Notes under the pieces: generated by a model
The model's input: only the letters and a program-made list of their open reading frames with translations
What the model was told of the DNA's origin: nothing
The model's database searches: none
Part shown: one piece after another, positions 10,086-22,378 of the stretch
Layout: each line of letters begins with the position of its first letter
Position numbering within the stretch: the stretch's first letter is position 1
Translations under genes and position numbers: made by a program
Source: Beta vulgaris subsp. vulgaris
Lineage: Eukaryota; Streptophyta; Magnoliopsida; Caryophyllales; Amaranthaceae
Assembly (NCBI RefSeq): GCF_026745355.1
Contig: NC_079203.1
Coordinates: forward strand, 7,197,627 to 7,261,626
Direction: 5' to 3'
DNA length: 64,000 nt

Positions 10086-13000
10086 ATGGCGATAGGAGAG
10101 GCATTTCTGTCGGCGTTTCTTCAAGTAGTGTTTGAAAAACTGTTATCACCTGGGGTAACTTTATTTCTAAAGCTGGTAGGGGCAAAGATACCACTCAAAA
10201 GCATCAAACAATGGGAACGAAAGTTAAGGATGATTGATGCATTGTTGAGTGATGCTGAGCAGAAGCAATTTGATAGCAGTGCTGTCAAGTTATGGCTGCA
10301 GGATGTCCAAGATTTGGCTTACGACTTGGAGGATATGTTGGACGAATTTGCCACGGAAGCTCAACTTTATCAGTTCAAGGCTAAGGAACGGGTCCATGAA
10401 CCCAAGGAACATGACCATGGGTATCTTGGCTCAGCAACCAACATGGTTTGTATCTCTATACATCTATCTATTGTGTGAAAAGTTTCTTCATTTGCGTAAA
10501 ATTCAATGCTGTTTCATCATGTGGATCTATAAGGGCGGAAGTTATTTCTTTGGCTCACATGCCTACACAATTGAATGCTGTTGATCAGGTAGATCTATAA
10601 GGGTTGTAATTGAACAATTCAGATTCCCTATCCCAACTCCTGTCATAGTGGCTATGTTTATCAGTTATTATATCTCCGGCTCTTCACTGTTGTGGCCATC
10701 ACCATTGGTTCCGTGGCTGCCAATAGGGCTGCTCTATTTTTCTGCAATTTCTAGTGGAAAATGATGCCTTTCGATATTACATTTGCCAGTTGCTTTGTTT
10801 CCAGCTTTTATGCCAATTCTCGTGTGTGTTTGCTAGACTTAGAACTCATACGTGATTTCTTCCCTACACCTTGTTTACCTCATTCCCATGCTGGTTACCC
10901 ACTCCTCTCATTTCTCCCTTTGATTAGGGGTTTCTCTCATTCTGGAGGCAAAGCCGCTGAAGATCCAACATAGACAGTTGCCTTTTCACACTATCATTGT
11001 CAGTTTCCACTTATTTAACAGCTAGTTGCTACAAGAAAACCCCTGCACAATTGCTATCACCAACCCACTACTGAAACTCAGCTAAAAAAGTATAAAAATG
11101 TATGCCTCAGGTAACAAAAAAGAAGCAACAAAATCATCAAACTTTCACACTAAATCAATAGAATGCAGACCTACAAATATAGATCCATCACCAATACAGA
11201 ATCACCTCGATAATTGCATGTGCAAGGGAGGGTTGCTGGCAACATATTGACCGGTGATGCCATAGTTTGATTGTCCTTTATAGTCAGCTACAGGACCTAA
11301 TATTATTTTGGTGCTGATGACATAACACAGTTGCTCTCAAGAAAACAGCAATGATCTCTCATAAACGTATTACAGAATATCATAATGAAATTTGACAGCC
11401 CTGAAAAGTAATGGCTAGAAAAACAAGGATTTGGCCAACTAAATACAATATATTGCTCATTTTTTTCTTGCTTACCCTTGTCACTCCTCTTTTTTTTTTT
11501 TTTTTTGCCAAAAGTATATAATGATTGTCAACACCAGAAAATACAAGGATGTTGTCACCAAAATTTATTGAAGGTGGTAATGAGTGGTAATGAAAATTGC
11601 TTCCCCTTGGAGACAAAAACACAAGTTTAGGGGTGATATTGCTTGCCCATGGAGAAAAAATGCCTCCCCATGGAGATTTTAAGGGTGCTTCCCTAATAAA
11701 ATTACACTTAAAATTCATTCCTATTACCGCAATTTATTAACGACTACCAAACTGGCCGTAAGGACCATACAATAGACTTGCATGATGTCTGACTTTTTTC
11801 CCTGGACCGGTATATGCCTACTTTTTTTATAGCCTCGACATGCTTACATGATGTCTAGCCTTTTTGTGCAAGGGATGCATCTGGTGCTTACTAGAGGCAT
11901 CTGGTGACAGATTGCACTCGTGTGTGATGAACCAGCCTAATGGGGAAGGGCTAGTCTGGGTATTGCATAATTAGGTTATTAAGACTAACTTGTAAGGGGA
12001 AGATAGTTGGGGTCTGTTCTATTCAACTTATTTTTCCTGAACTTATTTTGTTTTTTTGTGAATTTTTGTTTTTCTTTTGAACTTCTCTTATCTTTGAACT
12101 CAACTTTTCTAAACTCTTATCAATTTTCTGAACTTTTCTTCGAAAATAAGTTGAACAGACCATTAGTTATTTAGGAAGATAGTTAGTTAGAGTAGAATTT
12201 CAGGGATACAACTTAATTTAGCAACTGCAAGAAAAACTGTGAAACTGAGTCAAAAGTGAGGTCTGTGGTGTTACTTAGAATCCCATCATGTTTTGATCAA
12301 AATCATATCGCTTGCCGTGGTGGATTGGGTTCCTGTGAATTTTTTCCGTTTCTCAGCCTCCCTCTCCATTTTGCTTATCTATTTCATTTTTTGTAACCAG
12401 TGTCAAGTGATACTTCCTCCATTCTGTTATAAGCGAAACACTTCTCTCAAAAAGATCTCACATAAAAGAGAGAAGTGTTTCACTTATATTAGAACGGAGG
12501 AAGTATATGCAAGCTAAGAGATCTAACTTACTATTTTGTTAACTTTCTTTGATCAGGTACAAGGCATTTTGTGTAGCGGTTCTAGAGCTGCAGAGAGTTT
12601 CTCCGCCTTGTTTAACTCTGTCACAAACTTATCATCCAGGATTGAAGACATTAGCAATCGCTTGCTAGATATTCAGACTCAGGCAGGCCATTTGGGTTTG
12701 TCAATCTGTGTGATGCAACAGCAGATGCAATTAACAGAAATTCATTGTAGCTGGCGAGAGACGACGTCTTTAGTTTGTGAACCATATGTTTATGGGAGGG
12801 ATAATGAAAAAAATGAGATAATTCATCAACTAATGAAAGATGATTCGAATTATGAGAATTATGCTGTAATTTCTGTTGTTGGAAAGGGAGGCATTGGGAA
12901 GACAACTGTTGCTCAGTGTGTATACAATGATGAGCAGGTGGAGAGTCATTTTGATTTAAAACTGTGGGTTTGTGTATCAGATGTGTTTGATGTGAAAAGG

Positions 13001-16000
13001 ATAACAACAACGCTTATCAACTCTGCCACTCAGGAAACTGTTAATTTTAACAGCCTTGATCAAGCACAGAGAAAATTGAAGCAAGTGCTTAAAGGTGAAA
13101 GGTTCTTGATTGTTCTTGATGATATTTGGTGTGACAAATATGATCTTTGGACTCAACTGCAGACTCCTTTCCGAGAAGGGGCGAAAGGGAGCAGAGTCAT
13201 ATCAACTACAAGAGTCGAGAAGATTGCAAGGATGATGATTAAAAATCCAAGTAAAAGCAATATCATCTATTTAGAGGGTTTGTCAGATGTTGATTGTTGG
13301 TGTCTATTTCAGCACCACGCTAGTGAAGATGTTGATGTTTCTGAGATGCGAGATGACATACTAAGGAAATGTAAAGGATTGCCTTTGGCTGCAAAAGCTC
13401 TTGGAGGCCTCCTGAGAAGCACAATGGAGAAGAGCCAGAGAGAGAGAATTTTAAAAAGCAATGTTTGGAGTGAGGAGGGTGGAGTCTTACCTGCCCTTAG
13501 ACTGAGTTACTATCATCTCCCACCTCCTCTAAGGCGCATATTTTCTTATTGTTCCATAATTCCCAAAGGGCATAGATTTCTGAAGAAGGAGATCGTGTTG
13601 ATGTGGATGGCTGAGGGGTTGCTACGAGAAGACAAAGAGGAAAAAATGGAAGATATAGGCGATATCTATTTCCTTGATCTAATATCGAGATCATTATTTG
13701 AACCTTGCCCATCTAGAGGTTTCTTCATTATGCATGATCTTATTCATGATTTGGCTCAGTGGGCTGCAGGGGACATCTGCTGTACAAATGACATCCAGAG
13801 AGTTTGTAACAGAACTCGTCATTTTTCTTTTACCTCAGAAGTTGCTGATGAAGCATTGGGTAGACTACCCATGGCTATTGAGGAGGTCAGCCAGTTGCGA
13901 ACATTTTCTTTTTTTCATAATTATCATACTTTTCGGTGTCCTACAGTTCAAGTGTTAGATTTGTTTTCGAGAATTAAGTACTTACGCCTGCTGTCCCTCG
14001 CTCACATGAAAATTGATGTGCTGCCAGATTCTATTGGTGGTCTAAGACACTTACGACATCTTGACATCTCGTACACTAAAGTACTAGAGTTACCTGAATC
14101 AACTAGCGAACTTTGCAATCTCCAAACTTTGCTTTTGAAAGATTGCACGTTTCTGAGGAAAGTGGTCAAGGACTTGTCATTCATGGCTGAACTTCGCCAC
14201 TTGAACATTGATGGCACTGCTTTGCAAGAGATGCCTATGGGGATCGGGAAATTAACAAATTTGCAAACGTTGAATCGGTTTGTCTTGGGAGCTAACAGCG
14301 GACACATGATACGAGAGCTGAAGAACTTGATACATCTCCGCGGCTGTCTGACCATCTCCGGCCTAGAAAATGTGGTGAGTGACGAGGATGCTCGAGAAGC
14401 TTGCTTGCACGAAAAATCAGGTCTTGATAAGTTGATTATAATTTGGAGAACCTCCACTTATGAAGTTGTTGATAACAAACAAAGAGATGTTCTAGACCAG
14501 CTGCAGCCTCACAAATCCATTATAGAGTGCCACTTGTACGAATACCAGGGCTTGACATTGCCTGATTGGTTGGGAGATTCATCTTTTACTAAGTTAGTTG
14601 TTTTGACACTGTCATTTTGTGACAGATGCGAATGGCTACCACCAGTAGGGCAACTACCCTCACTTGAGAAGCTTTGTATAGAAAACATGCATGGTTTAAA
14701 GGTAGTAGGTCCTGAGTTTTATGGTCTGGGTCATCATAATTCTGATTGTTTTCCTGCATTGAAGATTTTAAGTTTCAAGGCTATGAATTCTTGGGAAATG
14801 TGGTTGCCCCCATCAGTTGACAGCAGAGCATTTCCCTGCCTTGAAGAGATTTCAATTATTGATTGCCCATTACTTCAGGGGTATTTTCCTTCCCATCTCC
14901 CTTTGCTGCAAGTTCTAGAGATCAAAAATTGCTTTCAGCTGAGCGTCTCACTTCCAAGCCTCCCCTTGCTCCAGGAATTGATAATGGAGAGATGTAGAGG
15001 ATTATCTAGCACAACAGGGGTTATTACCTGTTCAAAAAGTATAAGCATAAACTGTATTACAGAGTTTACTGCCTTTGAGGGACTTTGGGTTCAAGGACTT
15101 CCAAGACTTGTGGTTAAAGGGGAGTCATATTACCCAGAAGCAGGAAAGATGCTGCGAATCTGCAAGTGTCCAAAACTTCGTACTTTGTGGCCTGATGGTT
15201 ATGGACACTTGGACAACCTGACTTGTGTCGAATTGGAAAGTTGTCAAGAACAAATCCCTTTCCTGGAAAGCAATTTGCCCTCCACAGTGAGACAACTTAG
15301 CATTTGGAATTTTGATAATCTGGAGTCAATAACCAGGTTGACTGGGTGCTGCCCTTATCTTGAAGAACTCGATATTGAAAATTGTCCATCTCTTATCATT
15401 GTTGATCAGCTACCCTTGACGCTTCGGCGGCTAAAGATCTCTCATTGCCAGTTACTACAGTCTGTGGAACTGAAGGAATCACCTCACGCTGATTTTGCAG
15501 TTCTTCTGGAGGATTTGGACATTGACAACTGTCAATCTCTGACATCTTTGTTTAGCAGGAGTCTTCAAGCTAAGGGGTCCTGTTCTACTCTGGGACTGTT
15601 ACAAGAGCAAGAAAGTATTACAACTATTGAGGTTTCAGAGAAACGACTTGGACTGGTTCCAGGGGGAGAGGGTCCATGTGAACTTACTTTTCTCACTAGA
15701 CTAAGAATAAGTAAGTGTCCCGGTCTTGTCTCATTTCCCGAAGATCTGCTCCTTCCTCGCATTAAAAAGCTTATTTTTTCATGTTGTGAAAATATGGAGT
15801 TTCTCCCCACTCGGGTGCACTTTCCTGGAGGAGGTTTACCTAGGAACTTGATACGTCTTGACATTTCTAAAGTCAACATAGCACAGCCCATTCGAGAGTG
15901 GGGTTTAAACCTCCTTTCTTGTCTTGAGCGCCTCAAAGTTGCTCATGTAGGCTGCTGTTCAGATTCAATAGAGTCCTTTCCAACTCAGGAATTTTGTCTT

Positions 16001-16258
16001 CCCTCTTCGTTGTGTACCTTGGGGATCGGAGGTTTCCGGAATTTGAAGTCAATATCCTTTTGCAGCCTTCCCAATCTGACTAGACTTAGTGTCCAGCTCT
16101 GCCCAAAGCTTGAATACTTTGTTGGCAACAGCATACCTCTGCGGATGGACAGTGTGGTGATAGAAGAATGTCCTTTGCTGGAACAACAGTGCAAAATGGC
16201 TCGTCATGGCCGTATATGGATTCATAGTGGCCGACATGATCTAATGTCCATATCTTAG
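10086..16258 (+). CDS. CC-NB-ARC-LRR (CNL) disease resistance protein
   Basis: This is an intracellular immune receptor of the coiled-coil (Rx N-terminal) NLR class, which senses pathogen effectors and acts through an ADP/ATP switch. Two coding exons, 10086-10445 and 12557-16258, join in phase 0 (ATG|GTTTGT donor, GATCAG acceptor), giving about 1353 residues. Seen in order: Rx-type CC with RMIDALLSDAEQKQ and LQDVQDLAYDLEDMLDEFA (1-120); P-loop GKGGIGKTT (about 229-237); kinase-2 LIVLDDIW (about 304-311), whose W marks a CNL; GSRVISTTR; GLPLAAKALGG (about 394); RNBS-D with FSYCSIIPKGH; MHDL (about 512); then a long LRR region to the end. All key NB-ARC motifs are intact and there are no stops, so the gene looks functional. 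The start ATG is in a purine-rich context and begins the classic M-A-x-x-x-A-F-L-S-A-F-L pattern. Confidence 0.92.
12011..12161. mobile_element. MITE with GGTCTGTTC termini in the NLR intron
   Basis: GGTCTGTTCTATTCAACTTA at the left is mirrored by TAAGTTGAACAGACC at the right, with degenerate ACTT/TTCTGAAC repeats between. No target duplication could be assigned with confidence. Confidence 0.6.
12413..12503. mobile_element. 91-bp Stowaway-type hairpin MITE
   Basis: Nearly the whole element is two inverted arms (about 35 bases each; left starts CTTCCTCCATTCTG, right ends AGAACGGAGGAAG), with TA target duplications at 12411-12412 and 12504-12505. It lies 53 bp before the NLR splice acceptor, near the branch-point zone. 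Confidence 0.88.
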
Positions 16259-16812
16259 ACACGATTGTTGAAAGAGTAGCCTTTGTCTGGTTAGTCTGTT
16301 CATATATACTACATACTAGTGGAAAACTATCCCTCTCATGTAGGCTGTAACTCCTCTCTTCCACCGTCAGCACTCACTCATGCACTGATACACACACTAA
16401 AAGAAAATAACTTGTGTCTTTACTTGACTGTTTTTTCTTTTCCCCGTATGTGCTGCTGATTTGGTAACACTATTAAACAACATTTGTTGGTGCGCTTGTA
16501 CTTGTAATGAATTAGGGTAACTAACAAGAATTTTAAGGAACTTCACCTAGAATTGTAGAATGAAGAAGAAAAATAGATGGAGATATTATTCATCAAGACA
16601 AAAGGTGTTTGTAGAACTTTCTGAGCAATCTACTGGCTTAGATCATCCCAATACAAATATGGAATCACACTTTCTGAATTTGCTCTCCCTAGTCCCTTCT
16701 CTTTTTATTCTCTTCTCAGCACAACTCACTCTTGATACCCTGCCACCTCACTTTTAATCAAACAGAAAAATGGTGCACTGCTGTTAATGCTCTTGTACCG
16801 GCGCCTTTTGCA
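16259..16812. other. NLR 3' flank, no gene recognised
   Basis: This likely holds the NLR 3' UTR. No terminal repeats or protein domains were seen. Confidence 0.45.
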
Positions 16813-17061
16813 TCTATACTAATATGTTAAAAGACGTTCCTAAACAAGGAATGGTGCCACTTGACGCATTCCCTAAGTTCATTTTACTCCATGTAAAAAA
16901 AATAAATTAGAAATTGCATAGCGTAGGATTCGATCCGTGACTTCAAGTTTATATACTAAAGTTTTAACCACTAGACCAAGTGATATGTGTTATCATTTTA
17001 AAGTATAATATCAATAAATGAAAATTTTTCTTACCTGTGCATAGTCGGATCTAATAACTAG
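16813..17061 (+). mobile_element. Small non-autonomous Helitron, copy 2
   Basis: It starts TCTATACTAATATGTTAAAA and ends CTAATAACTAG, inserted between A (16812) and T (17062). It aligns along its full length with the minus-strand copy at 1501-1762, including the internal GAAATTGCATAG segment and AATAAATGAAAATTTT near the 3' end. The subterminal hairpin is more decayed than in copy 1. Confidence 0.75.
16911..16980 (-). other. tRNA-like module inside Helitron copy 2
   Basis: On the minus strand TGGTCTAGTGG (from 16978) and GGATCGAATCC (from 16936) match A-box and B-box consensus with 42-base spacing. The B box differs from GGTTCGANTCC at one position. The same module lies at the same place in copy 1. 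Confidence 0.55.
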
Positions 17062-18229
17062 TTAGTCATAAATAGGAGTCTTAGAAGGATTAGGTGAGGT
17101 AATCACATACTTCAAGGAAATTATGATAGTTTGAATAACATCCTAAGCTCATATGATAGTCCGAATAAAATTTTCTTTCAAAAAACTACCTTAAATAATA
17201 AATTCATTTCAACATACTACCATTTACGTTTATATTTAATACTAATCAATAAAATAAAAATCGACGTAGGTGTTGTTGTCGGTTGGGTAGCGAGAAAAGA
17301 GAACAGAAACAAAAGGAGAAGAAAGAAAAGCAATTTATGGTGACTCAATTATTAGTGATTATTAAACCCTATTAAAGGTAAAATGGTAGTATATTGAAAG
17401 AAATTTTTTATGTAAGGTAGTTTTTTGAAAGAAATTTTTAAAAGGTAGTTTTATGAAAATTTTCCTATATTTTTTAATGTTCAACTAAATATTGTAGCTA
17501 AGTCTATTATTAAAAAGTATCCCAATAATTGGTATGACTAACAAAAGCTAACACAGTTTTAACATAGAAAATGCTCGAATGGTACTTTAAGAAAGTAGAG
17601 GGTAATAACTTAATAGAAGAAGGACAGAAAGAATAGAGAAAAAATATGAGTTACAGCCACAACTTTACCTTTTAATATAGCACATAAATACTGAGGCATA
17701 TTGAATAGAAGATGAAACGGCCAAAAAGAAGATCATAACGATGATATCATGAATAAAATAAATTAAATATAAAACTAACCTCTATTAATAATCGAAAATA
17801 CTATATAAGAGAAAAAATATCTTCATCAATCATAACCATATAAAGACTTATCAAACTTTCTCAATTTTTATGATCTGCGATTTCAAATAATTTAGAAACT
17901 CGAACCTTGATTTCCCAATTAGTTTTAATAGAATTAAGTTCATTGAAAGAAAAAGATATGACATATAGATTATGTATATAACAAATATTCTAGGAATAAA
18001 ATAATTAGTCAATTGCATAATACATCTACAATGTCGTTGACAAACTTTCATTTGATTATTCATGTAATTCCATCATGGTATGTTATATGTTCAAAACTAT
18101 ATGTATGTATTTTTTTTATATTTATATAACTTAATTTTTAAAAGTATGATTTTGATAGACATAATTGCTATTGTCACATATAATACGCTATTTTTGTAGT
18201 TATTTTTATATGTATTTCAATAAAGAATT
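17062..18229. other. AT-rich intergenic DNA, nothing recognised
   Basis: No domain-bearing ORF, RNA gene or clear terminal repeat was found. A repeated TTTTTTGAAAG motif near 17160-17440 hints at a degenerate inverted-repeat element. Confidence 0.4.
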
Positions 18230-18485
18230 TACGTTATTGTTCATTTAAATAAATATATTTTCATAAGTTGTAAAATTATATTGTATATGGAGCTTATTTC
18301 GAAACATATTTTGAGCACTCGTCGGTGGTAAAAAAATTATAATATTGCAAATTAGGTAGCAAAAGTTATATTCAATTTACATAGTTGAATCATTTAGGTT
18401 GTTATGTAAAATCAGAGTGTAAACTTCACTTATTTAAAACACCTTATATGTCTTTATATCTATGTCAAACACTATTTTTTAAAAA
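18230..18485 (+). repeat. Diverged ~235-bp repeat, copy 1
   Basis: Shares a long colinear pattern with 21165-21390 and 21395-21645: CATAAGTTGTAAAA, GGAGCTTATTTCG, GCAAAAGTTATATTCAATTT, then AATTTAGGTTGTT-type sequence. Looks like an old satellite-type unit. Confidence 0.6.
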
Positions 18486-18498
18486 AAATTAAATATTA

Positions 18499-18706
18499 CT
18501 TCCTCCATTTCATAATACTCGCTGCACTTTTCATTGTGGGAAGTTTCACATTACTTGCTACACATCCTTTTTGGGAAATAAACTCTCTTTATCTCTTTCC
18601 TCTCACATGGTCCCAATTCTTTTTATTCTTTACCTCTCTCTTCTCCAAAAATTGCCTAGGAGCCCGTGAATTGAGAAGTGTAGCGAATATTATGAAACGA
18701 AAGAAG
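18499..18706. mobile_element. Stowaway-type MITE
   Basis: Termini CTTCCTCCATTTCATAATA and the inverse of TATTATGAAACGAAAGAAG, with TA on both sides (18497-18498 and 18707-18708). 208 bp, non-coding. Confidence 0.85.
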
Positions 18707-18802
18707 TAAAAAGAATGACATGTCATGCTTAGGTAGGCTCTATGTAATATTCTAAGGTTGTGTTTTTAAAATCATACTTTAATTTTCTCATCATCAAGAA
18801 AC

Positions 18803-18805
<3 letters not shown>

Positions 18806-18841
<36 letters not shown>

Positions 18842-18863
18842 TATATATATATATATATATATA
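18806..18863. repeat. (AT)n microsatellite
   Basis: Nearly pure AT dinucleotide run of about 58 bp. Confidence 0.9.
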
Positions 18864-19112
18864 AGTGAGTTCATATGAGAATGTACACTTACATGAAAAA
18901 TGAGAATGTATTTTACACGTTATAATTCTTATAAATAAGTGATGTAACTCTAATGAAAAAGTGATGTAACTCCAAAAAAAAGAATATTATAAAAAAAAAT
19001 TGAATTTTTTTTTGGGGCTCAAAAAGAATGAACAAGTTTCTAATCCAATCGTATGGTTGAGGTTCATTCTCATTTCTCAGATAAGGAGCATTCTCATGTG
19101 ATCTTACCCCTA
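18864..19112. mobile_element. AT-microsatellite-bracketed element (GTGAGTTCATATGAGAA type)
   Basis: Begins AAGTGAGTTCATATGAGAAT directly after an AT array and ends with the inverse-type GGAGCATTCTCATGTGA before TATATA. Related termini recur at 21885-21935 and 21945-22362, always beside AT arrays. This resembles plant Micron-type elements that insert into TA microsatellites, or a degenerate Helitron family. Confidence 0.45.
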
Positions 19113-19118
19113 TATACA

Positions 19119-20570
19119 CTAGCCTTTTGTGCACGCGATGCGTGCGATGATATTTTTAGGCCTAATACTAAGTACTAAACAAATTGAAAATGCAAGTTAG
19201 TATTTAAGTTCACCTCCATTTTGTGAATAAGATTCTTCCATGTTCTTTTTATGTTGTTATTCATTTTTGTGATTTTGAATAATTTTTTGTTTCTCAAGTC
19301 TTATATGCGCATGTTTTTTTATAATCAGTACTACTATGATGTTCTTTACTAAATATCGTCATGTTCTTTTTTTTGGTTTTATTCATTTTTGTAATTTATA
19401 ATAGTTTTTGATATGGATTTCAGTAATTTCTCTATGACCCCAAAATTGTAACCGAAAAGTATAATACAATTTCAATTTTTTTTCCTTGTCTAACTTCTAA
19501 ATTTTGATTTCACAAATTGATATTTAAGAATTTTCATCATTTTAATTTTTCTCCTAATGTTCACACTTTGATTTTCAATTATATTCGAAAGGAATTTTCA
19601 TACACAATCTGATTACGCATGAAATGGTCATTTTTAATATTTCCGCCCTTTAATCTAAATTTGAACACTTTGAGTTTCAATTATAGGTGAAATGGAATTT
19701 CAAAATTTTCATACACAATCTGATTTCGCATGAAATGGTTTTCGCAAATTAAAGTAAATATTTTTTTCTGAAATGGATTTTTGCAAAAGTTGTTCGCAAA
19801 AAGGTTTGATATTGTTTTGTTTTTCAAAATTTATTTCTGAACATGGATATTCTGCAAAAGTTTTGGGCAAAACTTTTATATTGGAATTTAAAAAAAAACT
19901 AAATTTGATCTTTTTCATCAGTGTGATAAATGAATCAAATTTCATACACATTTTGTTTTCTGATTTTATATGAAAATGAATAAAATTTAAGTCTAATTAT
20001 ATAAAAGCTCTTTTCAACTAATTGTTATTATCTCCATTTTTTCAACTACATAACAGTCACTAATGTGAAATAACTTTAATTTGAAGATTAAAAGAATTAT
20101 GTACCTATTTGAAAGTTCGTAAATCGCCAATGGACGAATGTGTGATATCACTGTCAAAATCTTATGTTTTTCTCAAATTTGTGTTTATAGGTAATTTTTG
20201 TGAGTATGTAATTGTGAATAACTATTAAGAACAATGATTTGTAAGTAAATTTTGTGAATGTTTTTGTATATATTGACGTCCTACTATATTAGTTTTAGTT
20301 TGTAAGTTAATTTTTAGTTTTTGTAAAGTTTCCTGATCATTTGAGTGGTTTGCGTGATTTTTACAACGTGATTTTCTCAGTTCTGAGTGATTTGTAAAGC
20401 TTCCTCATATAAGTGATTTCTGAGTGATTGTTGAAAATTAATTTCCGGTGGCTTCGTTTGACCCCCATTTTGGTATTGAGATTTCTTTTGTAATTGAGAA
20501 AGGGAAATGGGGCAAAATAGTCAGTTCAAAAGAGGACACCATTGCTCCCCCCTTCCCTTATAATATATAT
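19119..20570 (-). mobile_element. Helitron-like element, family 2 copy A
   Basis: Minus-strand 3' end reads ATCATCGCACGCATCGCGT, then ends CTAG before T (19119-19122), with a hairpin just inside. The 5' end (near 20562) abuts an AT array. It matches the plus-strand copy at 58411-61196 over most of its length, for example CCTCTTTTGAACTGACT near the 5' end and ATTCACAAAATGGAGGTGAA near the 3' end. No Rep-helicase coding. Confidence 0.65.
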
Positions 20571-20633
20571 ATATATATATATTATATATATTATTATATA
20601 TATATAATATATATATATATATATAACATTATC
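20563..20633. repeat. (AT)n microsatellite at Helitron 5' end
   Basis: AT dinucleotide array of about 70 bp directly at the 5' terminus of the copy A Helitron. Confidence 0.85.
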
Positions 20634-21164
20634 GATATACATTTTCCTTAATTTTTATTGTAGCAACAAAGTTTCCTTGATAAATTTGTTGCAATACTAC
20701 ATTGTTTTGGTTCAGTTAAGAAACACTGGTGTTTGGATCCTCTAGAGTTCTTTTCTAAAAGAACTCTAGAATGTAAAGTTTGAGCAATATCAATCATTGA
20801 ATAAAAAATTAATGGTTCATATATTATCTTTCCTAAACCGCCTATATTCTTTCTCATCAAAATCCACCTCTTTTTATCCCCCCTTCCACCAATATAAGCC
20901 CTTGATTATAAAATATATGGTTTAATTTATATACAACTCTACCTTGTAGAATTTTATTTAAACTCTAGAGGATCTGGAATCGTAATGCTGAGGTTGTGAA
21001 ATATAACATGTTTAATCTTGTAAGTTGGACCTATGATATAATGTTATAGTCACAATGTCACATATAGTATGTTATAGTCACAATGTCACATATAGTACAT
21101 TATAGTTTAACTATTATATTTATCTTAGAGAAAGATTAAATATTATCTTACCATTGATCTAGTT
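20634..21164. other. Repeat-rich intergenic DNA
   Basis: Contains a palindrome around AACTCTAGA (20743-20770) and a short tandem duplication of GTTATAGTCACAATGTCACA at about 21043 and 21072. No gene seen. Confidence 0.5.
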
Positions 21165-21390
21165 CAATATATTTTCATGAGTTGTAAAACTATATTGTAA
21201 ACATTATAATATTTTGAATCAGGTATCAAAAGTTATATTCAATTTACATAATATAATAATTTAGGTTTTTATTCAAAACGAAACTCTAATTCTCGTTATC
21301 CAAAACTCCATTTATGTATTTAAATATATGTAAAACTCTATTTTTTAAAATATTCAAAATAAAAATTAATGACATGACAATGCTACGTGC
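21165..21390 (+). repeat. Diverged ~235-bp repeat, copy 2
   Basis: Tandem with copy 3 (next entry) and homologous to 18230-18485. Confidence 0.6.
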
Positions 21391-21394
21391 CACT

Positions 21395-21645
21395 CTCTAT
21401 TTCATAAGTTGTATAAATATATTATAAATGGATCTTATTTCGGAACATATTTCGAGCACTATTCAATAGAACAATAATTACAATATTCCGAATTACGTAG
21501 CAAAAGTTATACACAATTTACATTTATAATAATTTAGGTTGTTTAATTCGAAACCAATCTCTAATTTTAGCTTATCTAAAACTCTTATATGTATTTAAAT
21601 CTATGTACAACTCTATTTTTGTAAAAAGTAAAAATAAAATATGAT
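21395..21645 (+). repeat. Diverged ~235-bp repeat, copy 3
   Basis: Starts CATAAGTTGTATAAATATAT and keeps GGATCTTATTTCGGAACATA and GCAAAAGTTATA in the same order as copy 1. Confidence 0.6.
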
Positions 21646-21721
21646 GACATAGCAATCTTACATGGCGCGCTCTATGACCTCGAAATCTTGAGAAGCTCCC
21701 TATGCTCCCGAAAAGTCTCTC

Positions 21722-21722
<1 letters not shown>

Positions 21723-21760
<38 letters not shown>

Positions 21761-21782
21761 TATATATATATATTATATATAT

Positions 21783-21870
<88 letters not shown>
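21723..21870. repeat. (AT)n microsatellite, ~148 bp
   Basis: Long AT array with a few TTA interruptions; any frames through it are artefacts. Confidence 0.92.
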
Positions 21871-21944
21871 ATTATTTAATATATTATAGAAGTGAGTTCA
21901 TATGAGAATGCATACTTATATGAGAAATGAGAATTATATATATA

Positions 21945-22362
21945 TATAAGTTTAAGTTCATATGAGAACCACCCTTATGGTGAGAATCGTGAGAACCACT
22001 CATTTTTTTTCTCATTTTACGAAGATTTTGATCATTTCATAATATTTTTGCTCATTTTTTGTTTATCTTATTTTATGGTTTTGCTCATTTAACAATTTTA
22101 TGCTCATTTATCAACGTTTTTCCTCTTTTACGTTTTGCTCATTTTACTTTTTTCTCATTGAACTTTTTTATGCTCATTTTACGTTTTTCTTCTTTTATAT
22201 TTTTGTTCATTTTACGTTTTTGATAACTTAATGTTTTCTACTAATTTTATGTTTATGCTCATTTGTTAGTTTTTTTTTGCTCATTTTAGGAAGTTTTTAC
22301 TCATTTTAAGTGGTTCTCACGGTTCTCACCATAACAGGGTTCTCATTAGAACCCAACCCTCT
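21945..22362. mobile_element. Inverted-repeat element between two AT arrays
   Basis: Left AGTTCATATGAGAACCACCC, then GGTGAGAATCGTGAGAACCA, is mirrored at the right by TGGTTCTCACGGTTCTCACC and GGGTTCTCATTAGAACCCAA. The interior is built of TGCTCATTTTACG-type repeats. AT arrays flank both sides, so the insertion target appears to be a TA microsatellite. Confidence 0.6.
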
Positions 22363-22378
22363 ATATATATTATTATAT

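Larger units (their letters stand above)
10446..12556 (+). other. NLR intron 1 (2.1 kb)
   Basis: GT-AG intron separating the CC-encoding exon from the NB-ARC-LRR exon. It holds at least two MITEs and no convincing ORF. Apparent frames at 10761-10973, 11380-11718 (minus) and 12293-12517 show no domain. Confidence 0.85.

Noticed and set aside
12536..12556. Extension of NLR exon 2 to the ATG-less open frame at 12536
   Set aside because: These seven codons precede the GATCAG splice acceptor and are intronic; phase joins perfectly at 12557.
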